DNA from: UBA5314 sp964635975
GTDB taxonomy: Bacteria; Bacillota; Syntrophomonadia; Syntrophomonadales; Syntrophomonadaceae
Direction: 5' to 3'
DNA: 64,000 nt
NCBI GenBank assembly: GCA_964635975.1
Contig: CAZWPO010000006.1
Span: 71,320-135,319, forward strand
Position numbers and translations under genes: made by a program. Shown here piece by piece: positions 9,238 through 18,896 of this stretch; within the stretch, counting starts at the first letter, position 1; every line of letters starts with the position of its first letter. The notes under the pieces are model-generated. The model worked only from the letters and a program-made list of their open reading frames with translations. It was not told where the DNA came from and made no database searches.

Positions 9238-10003
9238 CAAATGCCAGCTGTGCTGTACACAGCTGCAAAACTTCGGTGTAACCATGGGGCAGAATATTCT
9301 GCTCCATGATGTCAACCTCCATATCCACTGTGGAGAACTAACAGTAATTATAGGCCCCAACGGAGCAGGCAAAACCACCCTGCTCCGGGCTATATTGGGT
9401 GAAGTCCCCCATACCGGCACATTAAGCTACCTTGATGCAAAAAACAAGCGTACCGGGAACCCTCTGGTTGGCTACGTTCCTCAAAAGCTCGATTTTGACA
9501 AGGGGCTGCCTGCCAGTGTGCTTGATTTCTGCACCACCTGTATTTCACAGAAGCCCATCTGGTTATTCAGGTCACGGGCTACTCAGGAACGAATTAAAGC
9601 GAACCTGTTCCTGGTGCAGGCGGAGCACCTCATCCGCAGAAAGATCGGCACCCTGTCAGGGGGTGAACTGCAAAGAGTGCTGCTAGCCTGTGCTTTAGAC
9701 CCACTTCCCGACTTGCTGCTTTTAGATGAGCCGGTGTCAGGTGTGGATCCAGGTGGGATGGAATTATTTTATGAGATGGTTTCAAGTTTGCGTGAGAAAT
9801 ACGACCTGTCGATCATACTCGTATCACATGATTTGGCACTGGCTCCCCGCGCCGCCAACCGTCTTGTCCTACTAAATAAAACAGTACTGGCATCCGGATC
9901 TCCTGCTGAAGTAATGCATAACAGCGTATTTTCTAAAACATTCGGGCCGATTCTAAACAAGTATACACCTATCAATCAAATTACCGCTAATCTGCACCAT
10001 TAG
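9227..10003 (+). CDS. znuC: Metal ABC transporter ATP-binding protein (ZnuC-like)
   Basis: Energises the zinc/manganese importer. 258 aa with Walker A (GPNGAGKTTLL), Q-loop region (VGYVPQKLDFDKG), ABC signature (LSGGELQRVL), Walker B (LLLLDEPVSG) and the switch His (VSHDLAL). The start overlaps the substrate-binding protein gene, and the permease follows after 15 bp. Confidence 0.93.
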   Translation: MNINKCQLCCTQLQNFGVTMGQNILLHDVNLHIHCGELTVIIGPNGAGKTTLLRAILGEVPHTGTLSYLDAKNKRTGNPLVGYVPQKLDFDKGLPASVLDFCTTCISQKPIWLFRSRATQERIKANLFLVQAEHLIRRKIGTLSGGELQRVLLACALDPLPDLLLLDEPVSGVDPGGMELFYEMVSSLREKYDLSIILVSHDLALAPRAANRLVLLNKTVLASGSPAEVMHNSVFSKTFGPILNKYTPINQITANLHH

Positions 10004-10018
10004 GAGGCCTTTATTATA

Positions 10019-10882
10019 ATGGAAGCCTGGTATTCATTAATTGGTCATCTTCCTTTCCAATGGGCTCATTTCAACTTTATGAAGAACGCTCTCTTAGCAG
10101 TGATTCTCATTGCCCCTGTTTTTGGAATAACTGGCACAATGGTGGTTAACAACCGTATGGCCTTCTTTTCAGATGCTATGGGCCATGCTGCCCTGACCGG
10201 CATTGCCATCGGAGTTATTCTCGGTTTAGGGAATCCTTTATGGGTAATGATGGCTTTTGCTGCTATTCTGGCAGCTGCCATAGCGCTGGTTCACATCAAG
10301 ACTGATACTTCGCTCGATACGGTTATAGGAGTTTTTTTTGCGGCAGTGGTGGCGCTCGGGGTGCTTATTTTGTCCAGGGGAGGTAATTTTAATAAATATT
10401 CGTCATATCTGATAGGCGATTTGTTAAGCATCACTCCCAGGGAGATTTACTTATTGTTGGCGGTCTTGATAATTGTTGTAATGGTCTGGGCGTTATTCTT
10501 TAACCGTTTCTTTCTCGTAAGTTTTAATTCTACTCTAGCACGCAGCCGAGGTGCAAATATCTCCCTAATTGAAATGCTTTTTACCATCATGCTGGCTTTA
10601 ATTGTGACTCTTTGCATCCAATGGGTGGGAGTGCTCATAATAAACTCCCTGCTGATTCTGCCTGCTGCATCGGCTCGCAATATCACAAGCAGTATGCGCA
10701 GTTATCATGCCGCATCAGTTTTATTCAGCCTGGTATCGGGACTATCCGGTTTAGTCCTTTCCTATTACTGGGGTACAGCTACCGGCGCGACTATTGTATG
10801 GTTTTCGTTCATGCTATATTTGTGTACAATTATTCCAAAAGCAGGTAAAAGGAAAATAAATGAAACCTTAATAACGAGGTGA
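10019..10882 (+). CDS. znuB: Metal ABC transporter permease (ZnuB-like)
   Basis: Membrane channel of the importer, ABC-3 family, 287 aa with about eight or nine hydrophobic helices. Family motifs include MAFFSDAMGHAALTGIAIG and the WVGVLIINSLLILPAASARN segment near the C-terminus. Ribosome site AGGAGG 9 bp before ATG. The stop codon lies in an 8-bp inverted repeat (AACGAGGT at 10873 with ACCTCGTT ending 10899) that may slow transcription but lacks a clear T-run. Confidence 0.92.
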   Translation: MEAWYSLIGHLPFQWAHFNFMKNALLAVILIAPVFGITGTMVVNNRMAFFSDAMGHAALTGIAIGVILGLGNPLWVMMAFAAILAAAIALVHIKTDTSLDTVIGVFFAAVVALGVLILSRGGNFNKYSSYLIGDLLSITPREIYLLLAVLIIVVMVWALFFNRFFLVSFNSTLARSRGANISLIEMLFTIMLALIVTLCIQWVGVLIINSLLILPAASARNITSSMRSYHAASVLFSLVSGLSGLVLSYYWGTATGATIVWFSFMLYLCTIIPKAGKRKINETLITR

Positions 10883-11033
10883 TAAGATAATACCTCGTTC
10901 TTGAAGCAGTGGCTTCCTAGAAATAAAACAGGCACAGATCCTAATCGCCCGCTTCGCTGCAGCAAAGCGAAGGATACTGCTCCCCTTTTAATCCCAATAC
11001 TTATCTATCAACATACTATTGTAGGAGTGCACA

Positions 11034-12074
11034 GTGATACAAAAAGTACCCTCTGATTTCGATATAAACAAAGCAACGGAGTTAAAACCCAAGAAATTGG
11101 GCTGGATATTTTCTTTAACCTTTCTCTTTATCCTGATTGTAATCGTTGATTCTGGGATTAAGGTCGCCGGCCAGGAAATGGCAAATTTTAAGGTCGTATT
11201 CCTGGGCATTGTTCTGGAAGCTTTGCCCTTCATATTGATCGGTGTAGTCGTTTCGGCGCTCCTGGAGACCTTTGTGTCAGAGGAATTTATTTATAAAATT
11301 CTCCCCAAAAACCGCTATGCAAGTATTTCATTAGCTTGCTGCCTGGGGATCATCTTCCCTATCTGTGAATGCGGCATAGTTCCTGTAGCCCGCAGACTGG
11401 TCAGCAAAGGAGTTCCCCTTTACAGCGCTATCGCCTTTATGCTGGCTGCACCGATAATTAATCCAGTTGTAATATCCTCAACTACCGTAGCCTTTTCCAA
11501 CAATCACGTCATGGTCTGGACGCGTATTGGGGCAGCTTTTCTGGTATCCTTTTTAGCAGCCCTAATTTTAAGTTTTGTGTTTCAAGGGAAACAGCTAAAC
11601 ACTAATGATAATGAAAGCTTTGGAGCGTGCTGCCATAATCACGGTTGTGATCATGAGGCAGTAATTTTTGGTGCAAAGATCTGGAGGACTCTGCAGGCAT
11701 CCTGCGATGAATTCTTTGAGATGGGTAAATATCTCATCATAGGTGCTTTCTTGGGTGCTCTGGCGCAGACTTTTATTCCCCGTACGCTATTGCTCGGTGT
11801 CGGGCAAGACCAGCTCTTATCCATCTTAATAATGCTGGTCTTCGCCTTTGTAGTTTCGGTATGCTCATCGGCAGATGCATTTATCGCAGCTTCCTTTATG
11901 AACAGTTTCAGCCCGGGTGCACTTCTGGCCTTTATGGTTATGGGCCCTATGATCGATGTAAAAAATACTTTGATGCTTTTCAAAGCCTTTAAATCCCGTT
12001 TTGTATTATTCATGATCCCAACTGTAATTATGCTGGTCATCGGCGCTGCATATATTTTCAATATATGGAGGTAA
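11034..12074 (+). CDS. YraQ/UPF0718-family permease (YcgR-like)
   Basis: 346 aa integral membrane protein with about eight helices. The family signature FPICECGIVPVARRLVSKG appears twice in related form (second half VVSVCSSADAFIAASF). A Cys/His-rich loop between the halves (CCHNHGCDHE, around residues 200-210) looks metal-binding. GTG start behind TAGGAG. It is followed 4 bp later by a DUF1980 protein, its standard partner. Position after znuABC suggests a role in divalent-metal homeostasis (inference; the transported substrate of this family is not established for this pair). Confidence 0.85.
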   Translation: MIQKVPSDFDINKATELKPKKLGWIFSLTFLFILIVIVDSGIKVAGQEMANFKVVFLGIVLEALPFILIGVVVSALLETFVSEEFIYKILPKNRYASISLACCLGIIFPICECGIVPVARRLVSKGVPLYSAIAFMLAAPIINPVVISSTTVAFSNNHVMVWTRIGAAFLVSFLAALILSFVFQGKQLNTNDNESFGACCHNHGCDHEAVIFGAKIWRTLQASCDEFFEMGKYLIIGAFLGALAQTFIPRTLLLGVGQDQLLSILIMLVFAFVVSVCSSADAFIAASFMNSFSPGALLAFMVMGPMIDVKNTLMLFKAFKSRFVLFMIPTVIMLVIGAAYIFNIWR

Positions 12075-12078
12075 GAAA

Positions 12079-12918
12079 ATGCAAAAACATGCACCTGCTA
12101 ATCGCTTAGAAATCTATAAAGCATTGATCCTTTTGGGTTTTTGCTTCATGCTGTCTTATTTTCTGTTCACCCAAAAAATTAAGCTGTATATAAATCCACG
12201 CTTTACTGTATTGACAGTAGCGGCAGATCTTGTTATATTTCTGCTCTTCCTTGCCCAGCTATCTAGGGTTTTCAACAAGTCGGGTATTCACGGTTACTGT
12301 CATCATCATAGCAGCTCGGCATGGGCGCTCATTCCTTTTGTGATCCCCATATTATTTGTTTTCATTATGCCCAATGCTACACTGGATGCAAGTATTGCAG
12401 CGGATAGAGGCGTAAATATCAGTTCAACAAATACTCCACAGGCTGCAAGAGAATCTACTGCCAATATTCCCACATCCACTCCATCGGATAGTACTCAGAA
12501 CCAGAGCAATTCACAGCAATACACCCCACCTGCCCATCACGATTATAGCCGGGATGCCAGGCTCATCGTAACAGATGATAATTTTGTGTACCTGATATCA
12601 CAAATCTACGAAAATCCCCAAAAATTTGCAGGTAAAGATATCTCTATGCTGGGCTTTGTAATAAGAGAAAACGATTTTTCACCCAAACAATTTGGAGTTG
12701 TCAGATACGTAATTACCTGCTGTACTGCAGATGCTATGCCCTGCGGTCTTCTATGTGAATATACTGATGCAGCCAGCGTTAAAACTGGAAATTGGCTGAT
12801 AATCGAGGGAGTAATCGAAATGATTGAAATGAGAAACCGGTCTTTTGCTGGAGTTAAAATCAGATCATTAGAACCCGTTCAGGAGCCTAAAATGCCGTAT
12901 GTGTATCCGGTATATTAA
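12079..12918 (+). CDS. TIGR03943/DUF1980 family membrane protein (YcgQ-like)
   Basis: 279 aa. The N-terminal part has four hydrophobic segments broken by a His-rich loop (HGYCHHHSSS). A Ser/Thr/Gln-rich linker (about residues 115-150) leads to a soluble C-terminal domain (DNFVYLISQIYENPQKFAGK, FVIRENDFSP, ITCCTADAMPCGL) that defines the family. It is paired with the YraQ-type permease as in B. subtilis ycgRQ. Function is not established; metal handling is the best guess from the His/Cys clusters and the neighbouring zinc transporter. Confidence 0.83.
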   Translation: MQKHAPANRLEIYKALILLGFCFMLSYFLFTQKIKLYINPRFTVLTVAADLVIFLLFLAQLSRVFNKSGIHGYCHHHSSSAWALIPFVIPILFVFIMPNATLDASIAADRGVNISSTNTPQAARESTANIPTSTPSDSTQNQSNSQQYTPPAHHDYSRDARLIVTDDNFVYLISQIYENPQKFAGKDISMLGFVIRENDFSPKQFGVVRYVITCCTADAMPCGLLCEYTDAASVKTGNWLIIEGVIEMIEMRNRSFAGVKIRSLEPVQEPKMPYVYPVY

Positions 12919-12961
12919 TAAAAAGCCCGGGCTTACTATAAACATTCATGGTTACATTCTA

Positions 12962-13771
12962 TTATTCCATTAAGAGCAAGCTCAAAGCCATAATCATCAT
13001 GCCCGCGATTATGCCATAAACCGAGTGATGACCCTCTCCGTATTCCCTCGCTGCAGGCAGAAGTTCATCCAGGGATACAAATATCATTATGCCAGCAACG
13101 GAGGCAAAAAGCAGAGCCAGTAAGGATTCACTCATAAACGGCAGTAAAACCAGATATCCGATCAATGCCCCCAAAGGCTCGGACAAACCAGACAGAAACG
13201 AGAAAACGAATGCCTTCTTTCTATCTCCGGTGGCATAATAAACGGGCACGGATACCGCTATTCCTTCCGGAATATTATGTATGCCTATGGCTATGGCAAT
13301 TGCTACACCTAGAGCAGGCTCCTGCAGCACCGATAAAAATGTCGCGATACCCTCGGGAAAGTTATGTACAGCTATAGCGAGGGCTGCTAGAACCCCGGTG
13401 CGAAGAAGTTTATGCTCGGTATTGGGCAGAATATTCCCTCCCATAGCTTCCAGCATGCGGGGTTCATGCGGGTTCTCATAGGAAGGCACCAACCTGTCAA
13501 TTATGGCGATCAACAATATTCCAGCAAAGAATGCTCCGGCAGCTGCCCATAATCCCCGTTCCCCCCAGGTCTTAACCGCCGTTTCCTGGGCCAATGGGTA
13601 TATTTCCACCATGGAAACATATATCATAACCCCTGCTGAAAAGCCCAGAGCGAGTGATAAAAAAACGGTATTGGTTCTGCGAGCGAAAAGGGCTATAAGG
13701 CTGCCGATGCCGGTCGATAAACCCGCCAGTATAGTCAAAGCGAAAGCCAGGTATACGTTACTCAATTCCAT
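12962..13771 (-). CDS. ZIP-family metal transporter (ZupT-like)
   Basis: 269 aa, eight predicted helices. The two ZIP metal-path motifs are intact: HNFPEGIATF in helix 4 and HNIPEGIAVSVPVY in helix 5. These transporters move zinc and other divalent metals into the cytoplasm. A longer TTG start at 13792 exists, but the ATG at 13771 has the AGAGG ribosome site at a good distance. It faces the znu/ycgRQ block tail to tail, consistent with a metal-homeostasis neighbourhood. Confidence 0.9.
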   Translation of the reverse strand: MELSNVYLAFALTILAGLSTGIGSLIALFARRTNTVFLSLALGFSAGVMIYVSMVEIYPLAQETAVKTWGERGLWAAAGAFFAGILLIAIIDRLVPSYENPHEPRMLEAMGGNILPNTEHKLLRTGVLAALAIAVHNFPEGIATFLSVLQEPALGVAIAIAIGIHNIPEGIAVSVPVYYATGDRKKAFVFSFLSGLSEPLGALIGYLVLLPFMSESLLALLFASVAGIMIFVSLDELLPAAREYGEGHHSVYGIIAGMMIMALSLLLME

Positions 13772-13999
13772 TAATATCACATCCTCTATCAACGCCTCTG
13801 CTATTAATTATGCTCTAATACCTATATTCAGTTTTTTAAAGGATATTGGCAAGGATGTATATTCAAGACTTACTATTCGTTTATAACTTTGACCATTTTA
13901 TCTGCTAGCTTCGAATTTCGAATTGGGGATTAACACCTCAGAAGAAGCCGCCCTTCTGCTTGTGGAGCCACTTAAGGATTAGTTAACCAGACGCCCACT

Positions 14000-15244
14000 T
14001 CATTTCAAGTTAAGTAGGACCTTGCTCTTTGAAGAGTCGACTGCCGCAGGTTTTCTATTATTCAGCCAGCCCGCTACGAGAGCAGTAATCGGTATGCATA
14101 TTATCAAGGCAATGCTGCCGACCAGTGCCCGCACTATTTCTGTGGCTATCATTTCCCAGTTCAAAATTCTAATTGGCTCCATCTTATACGCAATAAACAA
14201 AAGCATCAAGGGCAATGCGCTTCCTGTGTAAGCCAGGATCAAGGTATTGGCCATGGTTCCCATAATATCGCGTCCCACGTTCATACCGGCACCTATCAAT
14301 GGGATGGTCTTCATTTCCGGATCGGCCTTTTTTACTTCACTTATCGTCGAAGCCACTGACATGGCCACATCCATGATAGCACCCACGGCCCCGATGAGTA
14401 TACCAGAAAACAGCAGACCCCTCATATCAATTTTTACATTATCAATATAAAGCAACATGCGCTCTTCCTCAGTACCAAGACCACTGAGCATAGCAATATC
14501 CCCAAAGACATAGGCCAGTATTCCCGCAATGATCAACCCTCCCATAGTACCGAGGGTAGCCGCTAGAGCTTTTCTAGTAAATCCGGCCACAAAGACCATG
14601 GTGATCATGGTGACCCCAACTAAAACCATAATGGTCAGAGGCAAGGCGTTTTTGCCTGCCATTAAGCCAGGCAGTAGTATCGTATAGATTCCCAGAGCCG
14701 TTGCTCCCAAGCCTAGAAGAGCTTTTAAGCCCTGAAGACGCCCAACAGCAAGGATTAAACCAGTAAATAAAAGCAGCAGCCATCCCAGTGCCGGAGTGCG
14801 CACCCGGTCCGAAAGGTAAACGCTCTCAATGGACTCCCCTCCATCTGTTCCCAGTCTCAAAGAAAAGCACAGAACCACCTGGTCTCCGGGTTTCACATTG
14901 ATATCGATTCCGGCCGATCCCGAAAAGTTATTGATTACATCAAGTTCCTTTCCCGAATAAGCACCGGTTAAGACCCGAACCTTGACTTTTTGTTCGATAA
15001 TGCCGCTATCCAGGTCATCATTTTGGGGAGGTTCGATACTCTGCACTTCCAGTACCGTAGCCTTTTCATATGATTCTCGATACTGCTTTTCTGTCTCCTG
15101 ATCAGCTGCTTGGGATGCCAAGGTTTCGTTCTGTTTTTGATTTGCAGCAGCTGCTTCAGCTTGCCACAAAAATGTTGCGCAAAAATAGAATAGCAACATC
15201 AAAGCACCGGCTATTATTGGTTTGAAAACCCGGTCCAGACGCAA
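14000..15244 (-). CDS. YibE/F-family membrane protein
   Basis: 414 aa. An N-terminal signal/anchor is followed by an extracytoplasmic beta-rich domain (ATVLEVQSIEPPQ through VVLCFSLRLG), then about seven or eight membrane helices with family segments such as GATALGIYTILLPGLM and GAVGAIMDVAMSVAST. TTG start: an in-frame stop lies directly upstream and GGAGG is 10 bp away. Function of the family is unknown. Confidence 0.82.
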   Translation of the reverse strand: MRLDRVFKPIIAGALMLLFYFCATFLWQAEAAAANQKQNETLASQAADQETEKQYRESYEKATVLEVQSIEPPQNDDLDSGIIEQKVKVRVLTGAYSGKELDVINNFSGSAGIDINVKPGDQVVLCFSLRLGTDGGESIESVYLSDRVRTPALGWLLLLFTGLILAVGRLQGLKALLGLGATALGIYTILLPGLMAGKNALPLTIMVLVGVTMITMVFVAGFTRKALAATLGTMGGLIIAGILAYVFGDIAMLSGLGTEEERMLLYIDNVKIDMRGLLFSGILIGAVGAIMDVAMSVASTISEVKKADPEMKTIPLIGAGMNVGRDIMGTMANTLILAYTGSALPLMLLFIAYKMEPIRILNWEMIATEIVRALVGSIALIICIPITALVAGWLNNRKPAAVDSSKSKVLLNLK

Positions 15245-15397
15245 TCAACAACACCTCCATAAAGTTAGGCTTTCCTAATAATAGATAATGGTTCTTTCTT
15301 TATATTCTGGTGCCGCTTATGTGGCTTATCACCAAGTTGCAAGTGAATCTTCTTAATACCAGCAACATCTACGACTCATATCGCAACCCAACTGGTA

Positions 15398-16033
15398 TCA
15401 TCTATCAAGTTCCAGTACTTTTTTGCGGTAATAGCTGCCATACAAGACAGCTGCGGGATTATGTCCCAGCACCCGGTCCTTTACAATTATTGTAGTTACC
15501 GGCGCCTCTGAATACTTCGTAAACAGCATGTCATGTCCCACGCACAAACCGCACATGATATTCATCTCCGTTTGATGCTGGTTGAGAAAAAGCGCCTGTC
15601 CGATAGGATTGCACATAACCTCGTCGGCTCCATCGTTTATTTGTGTCAATCCCATCTTTTGTTTTGAGATCCCCCCATTCTTGCAATTGATAACATAGAC
15701 GTCGAAGTACTTTTTTAAATAGGCAGCTATTAGCTGAGCTTCATTTATCAAACCTATACATGTGGCAATGCCAATCTTGGTATACGCCATTTCTTGTGCA
15801 AAGAGTTTAATTTCTTCCAAGCGCGTTACATTTTGATAATGTCTACCTTCAACAGCCGCTGCCGCCAGGGTCAGTCTATTATTTTCGTTTTCCTGGTATA
15901 TCCCCAAAATTCCAGAGTTAATGTCTGGATAGCAGTCTTTACCTTTCCGGCAGCGACGGCTAAAACATACTGAACATTCCTTTTTTTGTTCCTTACCTGA
16001 CTCATCAAAATCGCTTTCATTTTTCTTCAACAT
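15398..16033 (-). CDS. DUF1847-family metal-binding protein
   Basis: 211 aa soluble protein. An N-terminal cysteine cluster (CSVCFSRRCRKGKDC) and further conserved cysteines (IATCIGL, VINCKNGG, IMCGLCVGHD) suggest a bound metal or iron-sulfur cluster. Matches my memory of DUF1847, found in anaerobes; biochemical role unknown. It is the last visible gene of the minus-strand run that includes the radical SAM and Mrp genes, though spacing does not prove one transcript. Confidence 0.75.
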   Translation of the reverse strand: MLKKNESDFDESGKEQKKECSVCFSRRCRKGKDCYPDINSGILGIYQENENNRLTLAAAAVEGRHYQNVTRLEEIKLFAQEMAYTKIGIATCIGLINEAQLIAAYLKKYFDVYVINCKNGGISKQKMGLTQINDGADEVMCNPIGQALFLNQHQTEMNIMCGLCVGHDMLFTKYSEAPVTTIIVKDRVLGHNPAAVLYGSYYRKKVLELDR

Positions 16034-16093
16034 TTAATTCACCCACTCACAAATCTTCATTAAAGTTTAGCCCGAACGTGATTAAGGCGCCCA

Positions 16094-16333
16094 CTAGCCC
16101 AGACGTTCCAACAGCCTCCTGGCTTTATCCTCCAGCTCAGCTATACGTGCATATACCTTTTCCAACTGTGCTTTTTGCTGCTCAATGAAGGACTCTTCCA
16201 CCCCGGCTTGTTCATACTCTTCGATTGCCTTCATTATTACTGGCACGTTGAATTCTTTGAGATCAGTTATTTTTTTTGATGTCTCTCTCAGGGCTTCAAA
16301 AATATATTCATTTTGTAGTTTGTCTTCAGCCAT
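16094..16333 (-). CDS. Small coiled-coil protein, unknown function
   Basis: 79 aa, highly charged and helical (heptad-like stretch QQKAQLEKVYARIAELEDKARR), probably a short coiled coil. The frame continues upstream to 16396, but the ATG at 16333 has a GAAGGAG site 6 bp before it and is the better start. It lies 81 bp downstream of the radical SAM gene on the same strand. I do not recognise a family. Confidence 0.6.
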   Translation of the reverse strand: MAEDKLQNEYIFEALRETSKKITDLKEFNVPVIMKAIEEYEQAGVEESFIEQQKAQLEKVYARIAELEDKARRLLERLG

Positions 16334-16414
16334 AATTACTCCTTCATAAGCTGATTTCATTAGCCTTGCTCCATGTCTTAAAGAAAGATGATACATCTCC
16401 TTAATGTGAATATT

Positions 16415-17338
16415 CTATCTCAATCTATAGGTAACATATCCTTTGTAGTTAATGGCTGTCACTTTTTCATCTCGTTCAAGCCTTGTGAGGATTTCATCAA
16501 TATTGCTGCAGCTTCTTGCAGTTAAAAACCCTTCTATTTCCATTCGATTCATCGGGTGGCGCTTAATGATGTTAATAACTGCCCTATAATCATCGCTTAT
16601 TGCACTATAGAATCCTTGAGACTGAAGCAGATCTATGGATATGCCCCCAAGTATTTCTACCGCCCGATTCATCCTCTCAGCGTCTACCGGCTTGACACCA
16701 AGCATTGCAGGCGGTCGTACAGGTGTATTTAAATAAAGTTTTTCGTATTCTATATTCTCGAGCATGGCAGCATATTTTTTCAGCGATTCATCATCGTCGT
16801 TAGTATCCTTGATCAGCATGATTTCGATCCAAAGCTGCCCCTGATACATTTTCGAAAAACTTACCAGACCTCGCAAAACATCAGAATATTTCAAGCTCCT
16901 ATGCGGCCGGTTGATTCTCTTAAAGCTTAGCTCATCATAAGCATCCATTGATGGCAATACGATATCCGCCTGCCCGACTTCTGACTGCAGATAAGGATCA
17001 TAGAGAAGCGCCCCATTTGTAATAACCGCTACCGGTTTATCATGCCTTCTTTGAACTTCGCTTATAAGCTCACCAAGTCCTGAATAAAGGGTTGGCTCGC
17101 CTTCCCCAACGATGGTTACAGCGTCGAAAGTAAAGGATTGCTTTAACATATAATCGCATTCAGCCATGATCTCTTCTATTGGAAAAAACATCTCCCGTGT
17201 GTTTATCATATGGTCTGTCCTTCCCAATTGACAGTAAATACAGGAATAATTACATGTTTTCTTGGGAATCGGACTAATTCCTAAAGAAAGCCCTAATCGC
17301 CTTGAAGGCACAGGGCCATAAATATATTTCATATCCAT
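16415..17338 (-). CDS. Radical SAM protein (COG0731-like Fe-S oxidoreductase)
   Basis: 307 aa. The radical SAM cluster motif CNYSCIYC is at about residues 29-36, within GPVPSRRLGLSLGISPIPKK, a signature of this subgroup. Other motifs: VTIVGEGEPTLY and VLPSMDAYDE. The C-terminal part (about 245-307) resembles a winged helix. Substrate unknown. It lies downstream of a ferredoxin gene and an Mrp-type Fe-S carrier, which could supply cluster and electrons (inference). Confidence 0.85.
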   Translation of the reverse strand: MDMKYIYGPVPSRRLGLSLGISPIPKKTCNYSCIYCQLGRTDHMINTREMFFPIEEIMAECDYMLKQSFTFDAVTIVGEGEPTLYSGLGELISEVQRRHDKPVAVITNGALLYDPYLQSEVGQADIVLPSMDAYDELSFKRINRPHRSLKYSDVLRGLVSFSKMYQGQLWIEIMLIKDTNDDDESLKKYAAMLENIEYEKLYLNTPVRPPAMLGVKPVDAERMNRAVEILGGISIDLLQSQGFYSAISDDYRAVINIIKRHPMNRMEIEGFLTARSCSNIDEILTRLERDEKVTAINYKGYVTYRLR

Positions 17339-17502
17339 AATTACCGATTCCCCCGTTTCCTTCTACCTGCATGAGAAAGCAAGAAGGGCAGATTCACCGC
17401 CCCCTCTCCTTACTATCACTCCCGTCTGCTTACTTTAAGCAGTGTTTTTGCTTCTCATCAAGCCAGACATTAATGTGCTGGGAGATTATAAGCCCATTTG
17501 CC

Positions 17503-17676
17503 TTACTCTTCCAGTGATATTGCCTCCAATGGACATATGTCCACACATATACCGCACCCTATACAGTCATCGCTTATTACAGCTGTCTCGTTTTCCAGAT
17601 TAATTGCTTCAACCGGACATATGTCAGCGCATTGTCCGCATCCAGTACATTTATCTTTATCTACTACTGCTTTCAT
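17503..17676 (-). CDS. 2[4Fe-4S] ferredoxin
   Basis: 57 aa, translated by hand. Two perfect cluster motifs, CTGCGQCADICP and CIGCGICVDICP, in an otherwise typical clostridial-type ferredoxin. ATG at 17676 with AGGTTAG upstream. It sits 20 bp after the Mrp/NifX fusion gene and before the radical SAM gene, so it may donate electrons to either. The GACATATGTC strings in this gene encode the Asp-Ile-Cys-Pro motif and are not operators. Confidence 0.92.
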   Translation of the reverse strand: MKAVVDKDKCTGCGQCADICPVEAINLENETAVISDDCIGCGICVDICPLEAISLEE

Positions 17677-17696
17677 CGTAATCTAACCTTTCAATA

Positions 17697-18896
17697 TTAT
17701 GAATGACATTCATCATGGTGCATATGCTCATGACATACAGAACCGGTTGATCTGAGTAAGCCCTGCAAATACTGCTCCGCAGCTATTTTTGCGTTACCTC
17801 TCGCACCTACTATTACTTCGATGCCCTTTTCATTAAAGATGTCAATCGCTCCTTGACCCATGCCGCCTGAGATGATAACTTTGACCCCCAGATCGTTCAA
17901 AAAATTGGGCAGGAACCCCGGCCTATGCCCGGGATTGGCTATAGATTGACTATCAATTATCTGCTGTTTCTCAGCTTCAAATATATTGAAGTTGAGGCAA
18001 TGTCCGAAATGCTCGGTTACCATATCATTTTCGCTTGCTACTGCTATCTTAAACATTTCTTTTTCCTCCGAATTCTCTAGTATTTTTACCGCCTGATCAA
18101 GAGGTTCACTGTAATAGAGCTCTATAGTGCCGCTATCGCAGGCTTCTGCTATTTTAGGATCAATCGGCAGTTTTGCCATAACTCTCAAATGATGCTTTTC
18201 AGCAATTTCATCTATGTGACTCTCGCCGAATATTTTATACTCTTTGTCGTTATCCGGGCATTTGAAATATGACATGTTTTCAACCAATCCGATTATCGGT
18301 ATATTCATGATCTGAGCCATCTTAACTGCCTTGGTTACAATCATTGAAACAAGCTCCTGGGGTGAGGTCACCACAATAATCCCGTCAACCGGTATAGATT
18401 GAAAGACAGTAAGCGGTACATCCCCGGTCCCTGGCGGCATATCAATGAACATATAGTCGACATCGTACCATACAACATCAGTCCAGAATTGTTTTACTGC
18501 ACCGGCCAGCATAGGGCCTCTCCAGATTACTGGGTCGGTGTCGTTTTCCAATAACATAGTGATTGACATTATATCAATGCCGCTTCGACTTTTAGCCGGC
18601 ATAAGGCCCAGTGCATTAGCGCCAGCTCTTTCTTTGATGCCAAAGGCTTTGGGTATGGAAGGCCCGGTGATGTCAGCATCCAGAATGGCAGTATTATATC
18701 CTTTTCTTTTCATGGCTACCGCCAGCAGCGAGGTAATTAGCGATTTGCCGACCCCCCCTTTACCGCTGACAATTCCAATTACCTTTTTGATATTACTGAG
18801 TTCATGAGGTCGTTCGGATAGATCCTTTTTTTGCTCTTTTCTGTCAGCACAATCTTCACTACAAGTGCTACAGCTCTGATCACATGTCTCGCTCAC
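17697..18896 (-). CDS. Mrp/NBP35-family Fe-S carrier ATPase fused to a NifX-like domain
   Basis: 399 aa. A Cys-rich N-terminus (CDQSCSTCSEDC) precedes an Mrp P-loop domain: deviant Walker A SGKGGVGKS, ADITGPSIPKAFG, and FIDMPPGTGDVPLTV. Residues about 280-399 form a dinitrogenase-cofactor-biosynthesis (NifX/NifB-C) domain (MFKIAVASENDMVTEHFGHC, ISGGMGQGAIDIF), ending in a His/Cys tail. Mrp proteins carry Fe-S clusters to apo-proteins. The fusion links it to the freestanding NifX-like proteins at 20834 and 34386. GTG start after AAAGGAG. A paralogue without the fusion is at 32869. Confidence 0.92.
   Translation of the reverse strand: MSETCDQSCSTCSEDCADRKEQKKDLSERPHELSNIKKVIGIVSGKGGVGKSLITSLLAVAMKRKGYNTAILDADITGPSIPKAFGIKERAGANALGLMPAKSRSGIDIMSITMLLENDTDPVIWRGPMLAGAVKQFWTDVVWYDVDYMFIDMPPGTGDVPLTVFQSIPVDGIIVVTSPQELVSMIVTKAVKMAQIMNIPIIGLVENMSYFKCPDNDKEYKIFGESHIDEIAEKHHLRVMAKLPIDPKIAEACDSGTIELYYSEPLDQAVKILENSEEKEMFKIAVASENDMVTEHFGHCLNFNIFEAEKQQIIDSQSIANPGHRPGFLPNFLNDLGVKVIISGGMGQGAIDIFNEKGIEVIVGARGNAKIAAEQYLQGLLRSTGSVCHEHMHHDECHS

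Noticed and set aside
12923..12934. Palindrome AAGCCCGGGCTT between DUF1980 and ZIP genes as a terminator
   Set aside because: The palindrome has no loop and no T-run, so a stable terminator hairpin is unlikely.
17520..17620. GACATATGTC words inside the ferredoxin gene as further CATATG operators
   Set aside because: They encode the repeated Asp-Ile-Cys-Pro motif of the ferredoxin and have no promoter around them.
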